From contig NZ_AUFX01000005.1 of assembly GCF_000426725.1 (NCBI RefSeq), forward strand, positions 310,001 to 374,000: a stretch of 64,000 bases of DNA. Reading direction: 5' to 3'. A program made the position numbers and the translations under genes. The notes under the pieces are model-generated. The model ran no database searches. It had not been told where the DNA came from and saw only the letters and a program-made list of their open reading frames with translations. This document shows positions 62,830-64,000 of the stretch, piece after piece. The DNA is from Sporocytophaga myxococcoides DSM 11118. GTDB taxonomy: Bacteria > Bacteroidota > Bacteroidia > Cytophagales > Cytophagaceae. The first letter of the stretch is position 1; each line of letters starts with the position of its first letter.

Positions 62830-63495
62830 TTGGCCGTGGATATAGAATCAATAAAAATTAAAATAAACGAATATCTTCAGAAGGATCTGAAGCTGTTCAC
62901 CACTTCTTCTTTTCAGACTCACAGCATTGTACTTTTGCACATTCTCAGCAAAATTGACAATACTATACCTGTATACTTTATAAATACAGGGTACCATTTT
63001 CCGGAGACTGTAGAATATAGAGATCAGCTGGCAGAACTGATGAATCTGAATATACAGGAGGTTAGTTCGTTTACTCCACGCCATATGCAGAAAGATGCTA
63101 ATGGCAGATTACTTTTTGCATCTGATCCTGATTTTTGCTGTTTTTTGAATAAGACCCAGCCACTGGAACCGGTTTTAGCTGAGAAGGATGTTTGGATTAA
63201 TGGAGTGCGTGGTGATCAGAGTGCAGTGAGAAAGGCATTTAAAGTAGAGGAGAGTGCGCCGCATAATACAGTACGATTCCATCCCATGCTGGACTGGACA
63301 ACAAAAATGATTGAATTGTATATTAAAGAACATAAATTACCAAGGCATCCTCTTGAGGCAAAAGGCTATCTTAGCATTGGCTGTGAGCCATGTACAAGAA
63401 AATTTGATCTGGAATCCTACTCGAGAGAGGGAAGATGGTTCGGCATGAAGAAAACAGAATGTGGTTTGAATACAGATTTAATAAATAAGCAATGA
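62830..63495 (+). CDS. cysH: Adenylylsulphate/PAPS reductase family protein (CysH-like)
   Basis: 221 residues. The P-loop-like motif KLFTTSSFQTHSIVLLHILS and INTGYHFPETVEYRDQLAEL are typical of CysH. Cys103-Cys104 and Cys185-x2-Cys188, 80 residues apart (FCCFLN, GCEPCT), form the CC-X80-CxxC iron-sulphur signature of the APS-reductase type. The catalytic Cys211 is in KKTECGLNTDL, with Asn where ECGLH usually has His. The start is a TTG at 62830, with a GTG at 62836 as alternative; neither has a clear ribosome-binding site. The stop overlaps the epimerase start (ATGA), so the genes are coupled. APS versus PAPS use is undecided. Confidence 0.85.
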   Translation: MAVDIESIKIKINEYLQKDLKLFTTSSFQTHSIVLLHILSKIDNTIPVYFINTGYHFPETVEYRDQLAELMNLNIQEVSSFTPRHMQKDANGRLLFASDPDFCCFLNKTQPLEPVLAEKDVWINGVRGDQSAVRKAFKVEESAPHNTVRFHPMLDWTTKMIELYIKEHKLPRHPLEAKGYLSIGCEPCTRKFDLESYSREGRWFGMKKTECGLNTDLINKQ

Positions 63496-64000
63496 ACGTA
63501 TTAGTAACAGGTGGGGCCGGCTACATCGGATCAGAGCTGGTTTATCAGCTTAGCCAGGATAAGAATGTTGAGAAAGTCATCGTATATGACAATCTGGGAA
63601 GAGAAAATTATAATCTTTTTATCAGCAATAGTAACAGAATTGCGGGAGACAAAGTGAAGTTTGAGTTTGGTGATATTCTCGACACCAGAAAAATTAAAAA
63701 GGTTTTGAAAGAAATTGATGTTGTTTATCATTTGGCAGCGCGAGTTTCTACTCCTTTTTCTAATATTGATTCTCACTTTTTTGAGCAGGTTAATAACTGG
63801 GGAACGGCAGAGCTTGTATATGCTGTAGAGGAAACAAAAAGAGTTTCTAAATTTATCTACCTGAGCAGTACTTCTGTTTATGGTTCTTCTAAAGATCTGG
63901 CAAGCGAAACTACGGAGCCAAACCCTAAAACATTCTATAGTATTTCAAAATTGAGAGCAGAGCAGCATGTGCAACGCCTCAGTAAAAAAATCGAAACAAT
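63492..64000 (+). CDS. NAD-dependent epimerase/dehydratase (extended SDR), 3' end cut off
   Basis: Starts at ATG 63492, overlapping the cysH stop (ATGA at 63492-63495), and runs past the window end; 169 codons are visible. The protein begins MNVLVTGGAGYIGSELVYQL, the NAD-binding GxxGxxG, followed by VIVYDNLGRENYNLF and VVYHLAARVSTPFSNIDSHF. KFIYLSSTSVYGSSKDLASE and PNPKTFYSISKLRAEQHVQR include the Y-x3-K catalytic pair (YSISK). Typical for nucleotide-sugar epimerases or dehydratases; the sugar is not determined. The coupling to cysH suggests a sulphur- or sulphate-linked sugar pathway, which is inference. Confidence 0.85.
   Translation, partial: MNVLVTGGAGYIGSELVYQLSQDKNVEKVIVYDNLGRENYNLFISNSNRIAGDKVKFEFGDILDTRKIKKVLKEIDVVYHLAARVSTPFSNIDSHFFEQVNNWGTAELVYAVEETKRVSKFIYLSSTSVYGSSKDLASETTEPNPKTFYSISKLRAEQHVQRLSKKIET

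Noticed and set aside
1-64000. tRNA genes, insertion sequences or prophage
   Set aside because: None was found on reading the gaps; no transposase, integrase or tRNA-like cloverleaf was recognised.

Overview
The window is AT-rich bacterial chromosome from a member of the Bacteroidota, most likely a Cytophaga/Sporocytophaga-like gliding bacterium. The evidence is a giant PKD-repeat protein with a CHU_C (type IX secretion type B) sorting domain next to a PorP/SprF-family protein, a GldC homologue, several families largely confined to Bacteroidota (GSCFA, DUF5683, DUF3098), and promoters of the Bacteroidota form TTTG-N18/19-TAnnTTTG. I see no prophage, insertion sequence, CRISPR array or tRNA gene. 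The exact genus is inference.

Layout. 1-2.7 kb: the end of ribBA, surE and two small membrane proteins. 2.8-4.8 kb: a minus-strand group of unrecognised small genes. 4.8-7.2 kb: a U32 peptidase-family gene, then a 21-bp tandem repeat with a 126-bp higher-order period. 7.4-9.8 kb: an AsmA-like protein. 10-17.6 kb: a minus-strand block with a histidine phosphatase, a lipoprotein, priA, a DUF255 thioredoxin-like protein and a GSCFA protein. 17.6-18.7 kb: ribosomal genes rpsF-rpsR-rplI. 18.9-23.5 kb: a coiled-coil membrane protein, two methyltransferases, kdsA, apaG and ung. 23.7-31.9 kb: parA-parB-DUF5683-dapB-lepB and pyrG-yidC, separated by a 580-bp AT-rich gap with DnaA-box-like 9-mers that I propose as a candidate replication origin. 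32.2-38 kb: the secreted PKD/PA14/CHU_C giant and its PorP/SprF-like partner. 38.3-45 kb: tsaC, cca, a glycosyltransferase, ftsE, a transaldolase-like gene, the SRP RNA gene (not an ORF) and mreB. 45.4-50.9 kb: guaA, an LpoA-like lipid- or periplasm-facing protein, hemL and proC. 51-54 kb: two secreted proteins, gldC and an endonuclease/exonuclease/phosphatase protein. 54-60 kb: an M48 protease and the ftsX-DUF3098-uppP-truB-ribF run, then an ECF sigma factor with its probable anti-sigma partner. 60.3-64 kb: a DUF2188 protein, a marR gene broken by a 5-bp tandem duplication, queD-folE, a cysH-type reductase and the start of a sugar epimerase overlapping it.

How the genes work together. Much of the window is housekeeping: envelope growth (mreB, ftsE, ftsX, uppP, kdsA, yidC, lepB), chromosome handling (parAB, priA, ung), GTP-derived cofactors (ribBA, ribF, folE, queD) and tRNA/rRNA work (tsaC, cca, truB, U32 protein). 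The surface theme is type IX secretion and gliding. The features most worth following are the candidate oriC, the MarR frameshift, the 21/126-bp repeat, and a dispersed AAGCTTTAAGC-like repeat family, one copy of which appears to encode the signal peptide of the PorP/SprF protein.
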